From Paenibacillus sp. ACRRY (GTDB taxonomy: Bacteria > Bacillota > Bacilli > Paenibacillales > Paenibacillaceae), in NCBI RefSeq assembly GCF_022346995.1, contig NZ_JAKRNM010000013.1:39234-103233 (forward strand): 64,000 bases of DNA, written 5' to 3'. Numbering within the stretch: position 1 is the stretch's first letter; every line of letters starts with the position of its first letter. Made by a program: the position numbers and the translations under genes. Under the pieces are notes generated by a model. That model was not told the DNA's origin. It ran no database searches and was given only the letters and a program-made list of their open reading frames with translations. Shown piece after piece: positions 51,728-60,224 of this stretch.

Positions 51728-52813
51728 TTAACTGCCTGGAACGTAGATCTGGTCAAAGATCCCACCGTCATTGAAATGTTTGGCCTGTGTATCCCGCCAA
51801 GTGCCAAATACATCATTTAGCGTAAACAGCTCAACATCCGGGAACTGGTCTTTGAATTTCTCCTTCACACTATCCAGCGTCGGGCGATAGTAATTCTCTG
51901 CAGCAATGGTCTGCCCCTCTTCGCTGTATAGATATTTCAGATAAGCGTCTGCCACCTCGCGGCTGCCTTTTTTGTCCGCATTTTTATCCACGATCGCTAC
52001 AGGTGGTTCAGCCAAGATACTAACGGAAGGAACAACGATATCGAATTTGTCCGGACCCAGCTCTTTTACCGATAAGAACGCTTCGTTCTCCCAAGCCAGC
52101 AGCACATCACCGATACCACGTTCAACAAATGTTGTCGTAGAGCCACGAGCCCCGGAATCAAGGACAGGCGCATGCTTGAAGAGTTCACCAACGAATTCCT
52201 TCGCCTTCTCCTCATCATTGTTGTTTTTCTTCAGCGCATATCCCCATGCCGCCAGGTAGTTCCATCTTGCTCCACCGGACGTTTTCGGATTTGGAGTGAT
52301 TACCTGGGTATCCCCTTTGATCAGATCATCCCAGTCCTTGATGCCTTTCGGATTGCCTTTGCGTACCAAAAATACAATGGTTGAGGTATACGGGGAGCTG
52401 TTATGCTCGTATTTATCCTGCCAGCCCGCATTAATCAGCCCTTTATCCTCGATTGCATCGATATCATATCCCAATGCCAGTGTAACGATATCTGCGTCCA
52501 AGCCATCAATCACGGAACGACTCTGTTTACCGGAACCGCCGTGTGACTGCTTAACCGTCACTTCCTGACCTTTTTCTTTTAGCCAATACGCCGCAAATGC
52601 CTTGTTATATTGCTCATACAATTCACGCGTCGGATCATAGGATACATTCAGCAGCTCGATGGCTTTAGCAGCTTCCTTGCCGCTATCCTGCTCTCCCGAT
52701 GTTCCTGCCGCACTGGAGCCGCTGCTCTCCGCTCCGCATGCCGCCAGCACCCCTGTTAATACCAATGCCAGACCAACCAGAATACCCTTATGAATTCTCT
52801 TTTTCATAAACAA
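51728..52813 (-). CDS. Sulfate-binding lipoprotein of the ABC transporter
   Basis: The 361-residue protein has a lipoprotein signal (lipobox AACG, Cys about residue 26). The mature part carries the sulfate-binding-protein motifs: NVSYDPTRELYEQYN, KQSHGGSGKQSRSVIDGL and GGARWNYLAAWGYA. It captures sulfate or thiosulfate at the cell surface. It is the first gene of the operon, behind a leader of about 290 nt with an attenuator-like terminator. Confidence 0.93.
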   Translation of the reverse strand: MFMKKRIHKGILVGLALVLTGVLAACGAESSGSSAAGTSGEQDSGKEAAKAIELLNVSYDPTRELYEQYNKAFAAYWLKEKGQEVTVKQSHGGSGKQSRSVIDGLDADIVTLALGYDIDAIEDKGLINAGWQDKYEHNSSPYTSTIVFLVRKGNPKGIKDWDDLIKGDTQVITPNPKTSGGARWNYLAAWGYALKKNNNDEEKAKEFVGELFKHAPVLDSGARGSTTTFVERGIGDVLLAWENEAFLSVKELGPDKFDIVVPSVSILAEPPVAIVDKNADKKGSREVADAYLKYLYSEEGQTIAAENYYRPTLDSVKEKFKDQFPDVELFTLNDVFGTWRDTQAKHFNDGGIFDQIYVPGS

Positions 52814-52877
52814 AACTCCCCCCAGAATGGTTCTGCAATGACTACCTCAGGCAGGCTGAACAGCATGGAACGCACCG

Positions 52878-52992
52878 AAAAAAGAACAAAAGACGGAGGA
52901 ACCACCCGCACACTTCTCCCTCACAAAGTCATGCCGACCCAAGGCCGTGTATGCTTCATCCAGAAATGATGTGCTGCGGTGTTCCTCCGTCT
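52878..52992 (-). promoter_or_regulatory. Attenuator-like terminator in the sulfate-operon leader
   Basis: A perfect 12-bp inverted repeat (AGACGGAGGAAC at 52891-52902, its complement at 52981-52992), extended by partial pairing of the GCACA/TGTGC segments, encloses about 60 nt. On the minus strand a U-rich tract (TCTTTTGTTCTTTTTT) follows. It lies between the promoter and the binding-protein gene, so read-through must be controlled. No SAM-box or T-box core is recognisable. Confidence 0.6.
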
Positions 52993-53108
52993 ATACGGTT
53001 AGAACGTTATTCTGTTCAATTTACTCTTCTCTGACTGTAATGACTGCTTCCGCAATAGTTAAAGCAATCATTTTTATTATTCCTACCTGTTTAGTAAGTT
53101 ATATGCAT

Positions 53109-53137
53109 ATCATAAGGGCAGCCCTCTGGCCTGTCAA
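53109..53137 (-). promoter_or_regulatory. Sulfate-operon promoter with CymR-like site
   Basis: On the minus strand TTGACA (53132-53137) and TATGAT (53109-53114) are 17 bp apart, a near-perfect sigma-A promoter. Just downstream, the sequence TAGGAATAATAAAA resembles the CymR-type GGAATAAT half of cysteine-metabolism repressor sites; that is a weak match. Confidence 0.7.
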
Positions 53138-53188
53138 ACGTTTTTTTCCGATTTCTCCGGGATTTCAATCCGATTGACATTGAATAAA

Positions 53189-53217
53189 AAATGGACAACA
53201 GGATGATCCTGTTGTCC
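53189..53217 (-). terminator. Terminator of the rhamnogalacturonan lyase gene
   Basis: GGACAACAGGA and TCCTGTTGTCC form a perfect 11-bp stem with a 3-nt loop followed by U-rich ATTTTTTATTC on the minus strand. It lies 68 bp after the lyase stop and 52 bp before the sulfate promoter. Confidence 0.8.
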
Positions 53218-53284
53218 TCTGATCGGGTAGAATAACGGATTAACAATGCATCTAGCTCTGGTTGCCGCAGCTCATGCTTATCTC

Positions 53285-55159
53285 TTATTTCCCGGCATAA
53301 TGAATATTGGGTACCGGCGGCGTGCTCATGCCTTCACCCAAATAAAAACCAGTGTGGGGTGGTTGATTATAGGCAACATTTTGCCATGCGATACCAAGAC
53401 GATACACCGGATCATGCATCAGGGTATATATCCGCTTGTCCGTGACCGCAGTTGTGGTGTAGATCCGCAGCGCAGAGCTATCGCTTGTCCGCCATACCAC
53501 CTCTTCCCTCCAGTCTCCGAACAGGTCAGCCTGCAGATTCGGCGTAGATTTCGTTCCATTATTAGAGGAAACACCTGAAGCTGTCAGCAAATTAACCGTT
53601 TTGCTGTTGGCATAATCCCACTTATCGATCCGGTTGCTGTCCAGCAGCTCCCGCAGCAGATCTCCATCCCACCAGATGCCAAAATTCGTGGATGAAGGCA
53701 AGGTTGTTCCAATTTTCTGTCCTTTGGCTGTATACAAACCACCGTCCGCCCAAACTTCCGCCCCCTTATATCTCGGGTCGATATCCGCTGCCATGCCGCG
53801 TCCGATATCTTTTGTTGTAGGTATTCCCCAGATCAGCTGCCCTGTACGTGCATCACGGAATTCAACTCCCGCATTGGACGGGGTCTCATGAACCTGGAAT
53901 ACCTCCAGCCCGGCACGGTCGGGGTCCAGATCACTTAGATGCATGGCGTCGCCATGATGAAGCCCTGTCGTGTACAACCCTTTTCCGTTATCATCCACTG
54001 CCATGGCACCGTAGATAATCTCATCCTTGCCGTCTCCATCCACGTCCGCTACGCTCAGATTATGATTCCCCTGCCCGGCATACCCTGAGTTGCCGGAAGT
54101 ATTCGAATCGAATGTCCACTGCTTCGTCAGCTGCCCATTCCTCCAGTTGTAGGCTACGAGCACAGTACGTGTGTAGTATCCACGTGCCATGACTAGACTT
54201 GGACGTTCTCCATCCAAATAGGCAATCGCTGCGAGGAAACGATCAACCCGGTTGCCATAATTATCTCCCCAATCGGATACGTTGCCACGTGCGGGTTCAT
54301 AGTTCACTGTGGACAGGGCTTTGCCAGTCTGCCCGTTGAAGATCGTCAGGAATTCCGGCCCAGATAAAACATATCCGCTGGAATTACGGTAATCCTTGCT
54401 GGCATCGCCAATGACTGTACCGGTGCCATCCTTGCTGCCATCAGCCGTTTTCATCGCAACCTCGGCCTTGCCGTCGCCATCCAGGTCATACACCATGAAC
54501 TGCGTATAATGAGCACCTGCGCGGATATTTTTGCCGAGACTAATCCGCCATAAACGTGTCCCGTTCAATTTATAGGCATCGATAAATACTTCACCGGTAT
54601 ACCCGCTCTGAGAGTTATCCTTGGAGTTGGAAGGGTCCCACTTCACGATGAGTTCATACTCCCCGTCGCCGTCCAGATCGCCTGCACTGGCATCATTGGC
54701 GCTATACGTGTAAGCCACCCCATCCGGTGTTGTCCCGCCCGCCGGTATGCTGAGGGGCACAGACAGGTAGTTGTTTCCCCATACACTCACTGCTGCCGAA
54801 GCCGCCTGCTCGGTTCCGCCCACTACGGCCCGAACCGTATATTTGGAATTGCTTGTCCCGCTTGCATCCTGAAGGTTCGTGCTATTGGTTATGGGGGATG
54901 CGTTCACTTTGGTTCCGTCCCGATATACATTGAACGAAACATTGGATCCTTCCGTGCCCAAAAGTCGCCAGCTGACAAATACACCCGTACCTGTCTTTAC
55001 CGCAACCACCCCGCGGTCCAGGAACTCCATCTGACGCGTGCCCGCCGCCTCGATTAACGGTGTGTTCCCAAGTCCAAGCGCAGTCGTCAGCATGGCTGAA
55101 CTTAACAGGGCTATTCCGGCAATCCGCAGGGTCTTTCTCCAAGACAATCGATTCAACAT
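53285..55159 (-). CDS. yesW: Rhamnogalacturonan endolyase, PL11 family (YesW-like)
   Basis: This 624-residue secreted enzyme cleaves the rhamnogalacturonan-I backbone of pectin by beta-elimination. It has a Sec signal peptide (about residues 1-38), a fibronectin-like N-terminal region (SWRLLGTEGSNVSFNVYRDG) and an eight-bladed beta-propeller rich in Ca-binding DxDxDG loops (SAGDLDGDGEYEL, MVYDLDGDGKAEV, VADVDGDGKDEI). Length and blade pattern match B. subtilis YesW. A CcpA cre box lies upstream, consistent with catabolite repression. It may be a stand-alone secreted enzyme; no dedicated pectin transporter is adjacent. Confidence 0.93.
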   Translation of the reverse strand: MLNRLSWRKTLRIAGIALLSSAMLTTALGLGNTPLIEAAGTRQMEFLDRGVVAVKTGTGVFVSWRLLGTEGSNVSFNVYRDGTKVNASPITNSTNLQDASGTSNSKYTVRAVVGGTEQAASAAVSVWGNNYLSVPLSIPAGGTTPDGVAYTYSANDASAGDLDGDGEYELIVKWDPSNSKDNSQSGYTGEVFIDAYKLNGTRLWRISLGKNIRAGAHYTQFMVYDLDGDGKAEVAMKTADGSKDGTGTVIGDASKDYRNSSGYVLSGPEFLTIFNGQTGKALSTVNYEPARGNVSDWGDNYGNRVDRFLAAIAYLDGERPSLVMARGYYTRTVLVAYNWRNGQLTKQWTFDSNTSGNSGYAGQGNHNLSVADVDGDGKDEIIYGAMAVDDNGKGLYTTGLHHGDAMHLSDLDPDRAGLEVFQVHETPSNAGVEFRDARTGQLIWGIPTTKDIGRGMAADIDPRYKGAEVWADGGLYTAKGQKIGTTLPSSTNFGIWWDGDLLRELLDSNRIDKWDYANSKTVNLLTASGVSSNNGTKSTPNLQADLFGDWREEVVWRTSDSSALRIYTTTAVTDKRIYTLMHDPVYRLGIAWQNVAYNQPPHTGFYLGEGMSTPPVPNIHYAGK

Positions 55160-55219
55160 AGAATAATAGCCTCCCCAAATGTAATTGGTAAGCCCGTTGT
55201 CCTATTAGCGTCATTTTTA

Positions 55220-55233
55220 TGTAAGCGCTTTAA
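55220..55233. promoter_or_regulatory. Catabolite-responsive element (cre) upstream of yesW-like lyase
   Basis: TGTAAGCGCTTTAA matches the CcpA consensus TGNAANCGNTNNCA closely and is palindromic around GCGC. It lies about 60 bp before the lyase start. Confidence 0.7.
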
Positions 55234-55335
55234 TAACTTCATTCTAAATTAAACATTTAATTCCATCTATAGGTCTAAATTAGTAATTTCGTCATATAAG
55301 CTATAGTTTCGGTAGGATGTTGTTTTGGATTCAGA

Positions 55336-55383
55336 AAAACGTCAAGGCCATGCAGGGTTATGATCCATGCATGGCCTTGACGT
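55336..55383 (-). terminator. Terminator of the lactonase gene
   Basis: CGTCAAGGCCATGCA and TGCATGGCCTTGACG form a perfect 15-bp stem; minus-strand U run (TTTTTC) follows. It lies 39 bp after the lactonase stop. Confidence 0.85.
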
Positions 55384-55421
55384 TGATTATCTTCTTGTCC
55401 ACTTACTCTCCATACTGCAGC

Positions 55422-56477
55422 TTATATCACAGGCGTAATGCATACCGGACGGGACACTTCGAGCTTGAATCCATTGTGCGTCAGACGGCCATCTTCCCCA
55501 TCCATTTGAAATGCAACAATATTGTTGCTATCCTGATTGGCCACGAGCAGAATGCCGCCTGGCAGCAAATTGAAGTTACGAGGAGTCTGACCGATGGTCG
55601 ACGTCCATTCCACAGCTTCCAATTTTCCGGATTCCTGATCAATATGATACAGCACGATGCTGTCATCACCGCGGTTGGAAGCATACAGGAAACGCCCACA
55701 TGGGGATACACGAATATCTGCCGCTGTTCCTTCTCCCGAATGCCCTTCAGGCAGTGTGGAGATATGCTGCAGCGTATTGAACTCACCTCTCCGTTCATCA
55801 TACATGAATGCGGTAACCGTGTTGTTCAACTCATTAATGACATATGCCCACTTTCCGCTCGGATGGAAAACCAAATGTCTTGGACCTGAACCAGGAGGCT
55901 GATTCGTTTCGCGGTGTGTTACCAGTCTTCCTTCTTCCATACGGTAAACAATAATCTGGTCGAGCCCAAGATCACATACAACCGCATACTGTCCGGACGG
56001 GTCCGGCTGTATGGAATGGGCATGAGGCCCTTCCTGACGATCATCGTTCTTCCCTCTACCGGTATGTTCAACCAGTGCACTCATCTCTTCAAGCGTACCT
56101 TGGTCCCCTACCGGGAATACATTCACACTGCCGCTGCTGTAATTCGAAGCCAGAACCCATTTGCCATCATTCGTGACCGACACATAGCAAGGAGAAGCCC
56201 CTTTGGTCAGTTTTCGATCCATCAGATGCAGTTCACTCGTTGCCTCATCCCGGCGATATACCAGTAACTCTCCTTCATCGGTTTCACTCGCAACGTACAG
56301 ACAGTTAGCCTCTGGACATAACGCAAGATAAGATGGGTTGTCCACACCCTCCGTGTGACTGACGATTCTCATCTCACCTGTATCTGCATCCAGTGCGCAC
56401 AGCACAATGCCTGGTTGATCCGCTGACGCATAAGTTCCTGTATAGAAAAATGTTTCATTCGTTGCTGCTCGTTCCAT
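55422..56477 (-). CDS. Lactonase family seven-bladed beta-propeller protein
   Basis: The protein of about 351 residues has repeated propeller blades with FYTGTYASADQPGI at the start and the GPHAHSIQPDPSG, GPRHLVFHPSGKWAYV and ASNRGDDSIVLY segments typical of the 6-phosphogluconolactonase-like (YkgB) family. It probably hydrolyses a sugar lactone in the cytosol; the exact lactone is not shown. Start at 56477, because AAGGAG lies 11 bp before it; upstream ATGs lie within or before that site. It diverges from an AraC gene. Confidence 0.85.
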   Translation of the reverse strand: MERAATNETFFYTGTYASADQPGIVLCALDADTGEMRIVSHTEGVDNPSYLALCPEANCLYVASETDEGELLVYRRDEATSELHLMDRKLTKGASPCYVSVTNDGKWVLASNYSSGSVNVFPVGDQGTLEEMSALVEHTGRGKNDDRQEGPHAHSIQPDPSGQYAVVCDLGLDQIIVYRMEEGRLVTHRETNQPPGSGPRHLVFHPSGKWAYVINELNNTVTAFMYDERRGEFNTLQHISTLPEGHSGEGTAADIRVSPCGRFLYASNRGDDSIVLYHIDQESGKLEAVEWTSTIGQTPRNFNLLPGGILLVANQDSNNIVAFQMDGEDGRLTHNGFKLEVSRPVCITPVI

Positions 56478-56743
56478 ATCTCTCATCTCTCCTTCTCTTT
56501 TCCATTCCATGTCTATCTTGCTTCATGAGTCGGTACAATGCTCTGGATGGATAGTCCACTATGATGTACTTACCCAATTCACCGGCTTCTGCTTCATCGG
56601 AACAGACGCAACGTTCTGAAGATCATGATATTTTTGTGAACGCTTGCATATCCAACATTGACTCCCCCATTGTCCCTCACCATAATACAAATATGAGACC
56701 TTACAACCGTACAACCACACTGCGCAAATCTGCTGGATTCCCT

Positions 56744-57595
56744 ATGCAAAAACTCGTTGTATTGCCTGATCCACTGCTTGAAGAAGCAGCACAATACCCC
56801 GTTACTTCAGGGCTGTATGTTACCGATATCGGATATTTCCATGAAGCGGAGCATCATTACCGGGATCGGCCACAAGGATGTGACTCCCATATTCTCATGT
56901 ATTGCGTGCAAGGAACAGGATGGTATGAATTAGATGGCAGCAAACCCCAAGTTGTACATGCAGGCGACATGGTCCTATTGCCTGCACATATGGCCCATGT
57001 TTACGGGGCTAATACGGCTGAACCCTGGAGCATCTACTGGATTCATCTGCGTGGTGAACATGCTTCTACCTATATTGAACTGCTCCTGGCCAATAAAATC
57101 TCTACCATCGCCCCTTCCAAAGCCCCCAAATGGCTGGAACTGTTCCATGAATGTTATGATGCACTGGAAACTGGATACACCCTGCAATCCATGATATACG
57201 CTTCTCAGATTATGAGCTATATGCTTGGCATGCTGACCTATGGTCAGGGAACAGGTGTCAGCATGATCAGCAGCAAACGGGCGGCAGAACAGTCTGTCCA
57301 GTATATGCTGGAACACCTGGAGCGCGGATTGACTTTGAAGGAGCTCGCCGCACAGGCCCAATTATCTGCGCCCCATTACTCACAATTGTTCAAGCAGGCA
57401 ACCGGACATTCACCCATAGATTATTTCCTGCGACTCAAAATCCAGCATTCCTGCCGTTATCTTGATTTCACGGACTGGACCGTAAAACAGATCAGCTCAG
57501 AGCTCGGGTTCAAGGACCCTTATTATTTCTCACGACTATTCAGCAAAATGATGGGTCGTTCACCCACGAAGTATCGCAACAAATCCAAAGGTTAG
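56744..57595 (+). CDS. AraC family regulator with cupin sensor domain
   Basis: The protein of about 283 residues has an N-terminal AraC-type cupin (MYCVQGTGWYELDG, DMVLLPAHMAHVYGA), a linker, and two C-terminal helix-turn-helices (LTLKELAAQAQLSAPHYSQLF and WTVKQISSELGFKDPYYFSRL). The frame opens at 56561, but the first 60 residues look non-coding and known members start near QKLVVLPDPLLEEAAQ, so 56744 is preferred although its ribosome site is weak. It is divergent from the lactonase gene, a probable target. Confidence 0.85.
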   Translation: MQKLVVLPDPLLEEAAQYPVTSGLYVTDIGYFHEAEHHYRDRPQGCDSHILMYCVQGTGWYELDGSKPQVVHAGDMVLLPAHMAHVYGANTAEPWSIYWIHLRGEHASTYIELLLANKISTIAPSKAPKWLELFHECYDALETGYTLQSMIYASQIMSYMLGMLTYGQGTGVSMISSKRAAEQSVQYMLEHLERGLTLKELAAQAQLSAPHYSQLFKQATGHSPIDYFLRLKIQHSCRYLDFTDWTVKQISSELGFKDPYYFSRLFSKMMGRSPTKYRNKSKG

Positions 57596-57650
57596 TTGTG
57601 CTTCCCTTGTTATTTGAAACAAATTGAATGATTTGTTGGAAAATTTCAGC

Positions 57651-57674
57651 AACCTTTTCTAGACAAGGGTCGTC
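57651..57674 (+). promoter_or_regulatory. ECF-sigma-type promoter upstream of SLH protein
   Basis: AACC (57651-57654) and CGTC (57671-57674) are separated by exactly 16 bp, as in SigM/SigW/SigX-type ECF promoters. The site is 61 bp before the SLH gene start. It could be recognised by the ECF sigma factor at 19502, but that is not shown. Confidence 0.5.
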
Positions 57675-57734
57675 TATAGGGGCAAATAGCTTTTATACAA
57701 AGGGAACCCCCTAGAAAAGTGAGGCGATTTCAAC

Positions 57735-58418
57735 ATGAAAAAAAATATACTAGCCACTTTAACTGCCGGAGCTCTGCTCACACTCTCCCTGAGTGCTGGC
57801 CCGATTAACGCTGCTCAAGCCAATTTTACTGACCTTCAAGGTATTGCAGGGGCTGACAAAATCGAATCCCTGCATCAGGATGGATTAATCAGGGGAGTGA
57901 GCGACAGCTTGTTCAAGCCGGAACAGCAATTAAATACTGCACAAGGCGTACAGCTTATTACAGATGGTCTTGATCTGAACCTGGATGCGATTCGTTTTGT
58001 CAAACAGCCGCTCCCGAGTGACACTTTCAGCAACGTCAAGGATGGCGTATGGTACAGTGATGCCTTCGTTCGTGCCCAGTATAATGGAATTGAGATGCCC
58101 AAAGACATCGATCCCGCTAAAGAAATGACACGCGAACAATTCACTCTGTTCCTGATGAAGGGGATCGAAGCCAAAGGCGGGCTGCCGATGATTAACATCA
58201 AACCGGTAGAAATTACGGATGAACAGGAGCTTACTCCGGAGTATCAGGGTGCGGTTCAGCGCTCGCTGGTTCTTAAAATCAATGCGCTTGATGCGGGTGG
58301 CAACTTCAATCCGAAGGAAACCATCACTCGCGCAGAAGCGGCAGTTATGATGTACAATGCCATCGAATACATGGAAAGTTTCCATGCTCCGCAAATCCCG
58401 GAAACACCTGAGAAATAA
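57735..58418 (+). CDS. SLH-domain surface protein
   Basis: The 227-residue protein has a Sec signal peptide (about residues 1-27) and two to three SLH-like repeats: NFTDLQGIAGADKIESLHQDGLIRG, a middle repeat beginning TFSNVKDGVWYSDAFVRA, and a C-terminal NFNPKETITRAEAAVMMYNA segment. There is no other domain, so it may be a small cell-wall-polymer-binding protein. Possible expression from an ECF-type promoter suggests an envelope-stress link. Confidence 0.85.
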   Translation: MKKNILATLTAGALLTLSLSAGPINAAQANFTDLQGIAGADKIESLHQDGLIRGVSDSLFKPEQQLNTAQGVQLITDGLDLNLDAIRFVKQPLPSDTFSNVKDGVWYSDAFVRAQYNGIEMPKDIDPAKEMTREQFTLFLMKGIEAKGGLPMINIKPVEITDEQELTPEYQGAVQRSLVLKINALDAGGNFNPKETITRAEAAVMMYNAIEYMESFHAPQIPETPEK

Positions 58419-58442
58419 GAAGTATAATTAAGAGACGGAAAT

Positions 58443-58474
58443 GGAAGGATGGGTGGCTGCGCACCCATCCTTCC
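58443..58474 (+). terminator. Hairpin after the SLH gene
   Basis: GGAAGGATGGGTG and CACCCATCCTTCC form a perfect 13-bp stem. There is no U run, so it is a weak terminator or stability hairpin. Confidence 0.55.
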
Positions 58475-58486
58475 TGCCTCTCATGC

Positions 58487-58529
58487 CAAATAACCGCATG
58501 CTCCCTGAGGGGGCATGCGGCTATTTTTA
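58487..58529. terminator. Bidirectional terminator between SLH and nitroreductase genes
   Basis: AACCGCATGC and GCATGCGG arms with flanking AAATA and TATTTTT runs. It serves the SLH gene and the convergent nitroreductase. Confidence 0.75.
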
Positions 58530-58540
58530 ATACGGATATC

Positions 58541-59167
58541 TTAGAATGAACCTCTAACTACGACATCAGACAATGGGAAACGACCTGCCGGACGCGCCGG
58601 TTGTGCCGCTTTACCCACAGTGATCAGCAATGTAGGAATGTAACGAGGAGGAATGTTGAATGTTTCAATCAGTTGCTGCGGGTTGTAACCACCCATTGGG
58701 CATGTATCATAGCCAAGGGAACGTGCAGCCAGCATAATGTTTTGCGAAGCAAAAGAAGCATTGCGGATCGCTTCGTCGCGAGCCGTTTGCTGACTTTGAT
58801 AAGCACCGTTGATTTGACCAACCAACGCGTCGCGAATCTCAGGTTTCAAGTGACCTGCTTCAACAGCCTGATCATAGATCACGGCATTGCGATTAGCTTC
58901 AAGGTCTCCGAGTACGGCGATCGTAACGGAGCTGTCTGTGATTTGACTTTGACCATAAGCGATCGGCAGCAATTTAGCCTTGTCCGCTTCAGATTCAATC
59001 ACAAGGAATTTCCAGTGCTGCAGGTTCCATGAAGAAGGAGCTTCGGAAGCGGCAGTCAGGATCGCAGTGAGATCCTCTTCTGGCATAGCAAAACCGGCTT
59101 CATATTTCTTAACTGCGTGACGTTCGTTAATCACGCGCAGTGTTTCATTGTTATCAATGCTGGACAT
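58541..59167 (-). CDS. Nitroreductase family NAD(P)H oxidoreductase
   Basis: The 208-residue flavoprotein has the nitroreductase fold: INERHAVKKYE at the N-terminus with the FMN-binding Arg, SSWNLQHWKFLVIE and LGYDTCPMGGYNPQQL, and the family's small dimeric size. It reduces nitro compounds, quinones or flavins by two electrons. The Rrf2 gene is 212 bp away on the same strand, so the two may be regulated together, but no common promoter is visible. Confidence 0.9.
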   Translation of the reverse strand: MSSIDNNETLRVINERHAVKKYEAGFAMPEEDLTAILTAASEAPSSWNLQHWKFLVIESEADKAKLLPIAYGQSQITDSSVTIAVLGDLEANRNAVIYDQAVEAGHLKPEIRDALVGQINGAYQSQQTARDEAIRNASFASQNIMLAARSLGYDTCPMGGYNPQQLIETFNIPPRYIPTLLITVGKAAQPARPAGRFPLSDVVVRGSF

Positions 59168-59379
59168 TCATTCCACTCCCCAAAATTGTTTTTATTATTT
59201 CTTATCATTTCTGTTGTTTCACTTATGTTCGCAAGGCCATATCAAGTAATCTCTACGAGGTACCCACCTTCCGAAAATAACATCAGCGCAGACGATCGCA
59301 CCCATCTGTGTTCACGTTATGCCCGGAATCTCCTGAAACATCCATGAATCTCATTTCACCGGGACAACGTCCATGCCAA

Positions 59380-59838
59380 TTAACCGTTCGACGACAATTC
59401 ACTCTTGGACGAAGAGCATGCTTCCCCATTTCCGATACGATGCTTCACATCCTCAATCGATATACTGTCAAAATAGGAGGTTAGCGCTTCCTCACCGCCA
59501 TCGTAGATGCTCCCCATGACATCCTGCATATTAGAAGATACGATACAATTGGAGCCCGACTCTCCGGAACACCAATTGGGACCAAGTGAGCCGCCGGCAA
59601 CCAGACGGTACAGTTCCCCAAGCTTGATCTCCTCACTCGGACGACTGAGCAGGTATCCGCCGTGAGCACCTTCCTTCGTGGTCAGATAACCATTCTTCCG
59701 CAGCACACTAAGAACCTTACGCACTCTAGCTGGATGCGTACCCACACTATGGGACAGGTCTTCACTGTTCGCCATGCACTCATCCTTCATGGACAGAAAG
59801 ACCAGACAATGGACGGCAATGGTAAATTCACTGTTCAT
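59380..59838 (-). CDS. Rrf2 family transcriptional regulator
   Basis: The 152-residue protein has an N-terminal winged helix-turn-helix with NSEDLSHSVGTHPARVRKVLS and RKNGYLTTKEGAHGGYLLSRP, as in Rrf2/YwnA-type repressors. The Fe-S cluster cysteines of IscR or NsrR are absent in the usual three-Cys arrangement, though Cys residues at about 91, 98 and 140 could respond to redox. GGGAG lies 6 bp before the ATG. A perfect inverted repeat 56-80 bp upstream is the likely operator. Confidence 0.88.
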   Translation of the reverse strand: MNSEFTIAVHCLVFLSMKDECMANSEDLSHSVGTHPARVRKVLSVLRKNGYLTTKEGAHGGYLLSRPSEEIKLGELYRLVAGGSLGPNWCSGESGSNCIVSSNMQDVMGSIYDGGEEALTSYFDSISIEDVKHRIGNGEACSSSKSELSSNG

Positions 59839-59893
59839 CACTTACTCCCTTCCCGGCAGCAATCACCGATGTGCTTCAACACAAGGTAAGTTC

Positions 59894-59918
59894 AACTGTT
59901 ATTATAGGAATAACAGTT
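59894..59918. promoter_or_regulatory. Inverted repeat upstream of the Rrf2 gene
   Basis: Perfect 10-bp arms AACTGTTATT and AATAACAGTT with a 5-bp spacer, 56 bp before the Rrf2 start. The dyad is of the size expected for an Rrf2 dimer site and suggests autoregulation. Confidence 0.6.
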
Positions 59919-60041
59919 ATGTTTGTCAACTTCTGTTCCCCGGTCAACCAAGCCCAGGATTCCCTGTTACAGCAGCATTTATGGCCCCAAAACAGAACAA
60001 GGTCATTTTACGAAGGCAACCGCGTTTCTATACAAAATGAA

Positions 60042-60076
60042 CAAAAAAAGTGAGCCAATCGCATCGCGAATGGCTC
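60042..60076 (-). terminator. Minus-strand terminator with no upstream gene
   Basis: GAGCCA/TGGCTC arms with inner CGC/GCG pairs form a stem followed by seven U on the minus strand. No minus-strand gene lies to its right before the divergent MBL gene, so it may end an antisense or small transcript. Confidence 0.5.
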
Positions 60077-60195
60077 CAAAAAGATAGACATATGAAAGGG
60101 CTTACGTCATCATTATAATCGGTAATCCTCATTTTGAAAACGCTTTTTTTGTAAAGAAAAGCTTTTCTTCGAATTTTTTTATTTTACAAGGCATC

Positions 60196-60224
60196 TTGCA
60201 AAAACTAATGACATTAGTTATATT
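60196..60224 (+). promoter_or_regulatory. MBL-TetR operon promoter with operator in its spacer
   Basis: TTGCAA (60196-60201) and TATATT (60219-60224) are 17 bp apart. The palindrome at 60204-60218 occupies almost the whole spacer, so a bound repressor would block RNA polymerase. Confidence 0.7.
60204..60218. promoter_or_regulatory. TetR operator 1 (perfect palindrome)
   Basis: ACTAATGACATTAGT is a perfect 15-bp palindrome about a central A, located between the -35 and -10 boxes of the MBL/TetR operon. Confidence 0.7.

Noticed and set aside
52814..53108. SAM-I riboswitch or T-box in the sulfate leader
   Set aside because: GGGTGG-like bases occur on the minus strand, but the specifier, AG-box and full T-box core are absent, and no SAM-I core (GAGGGAC...AACC) is present.
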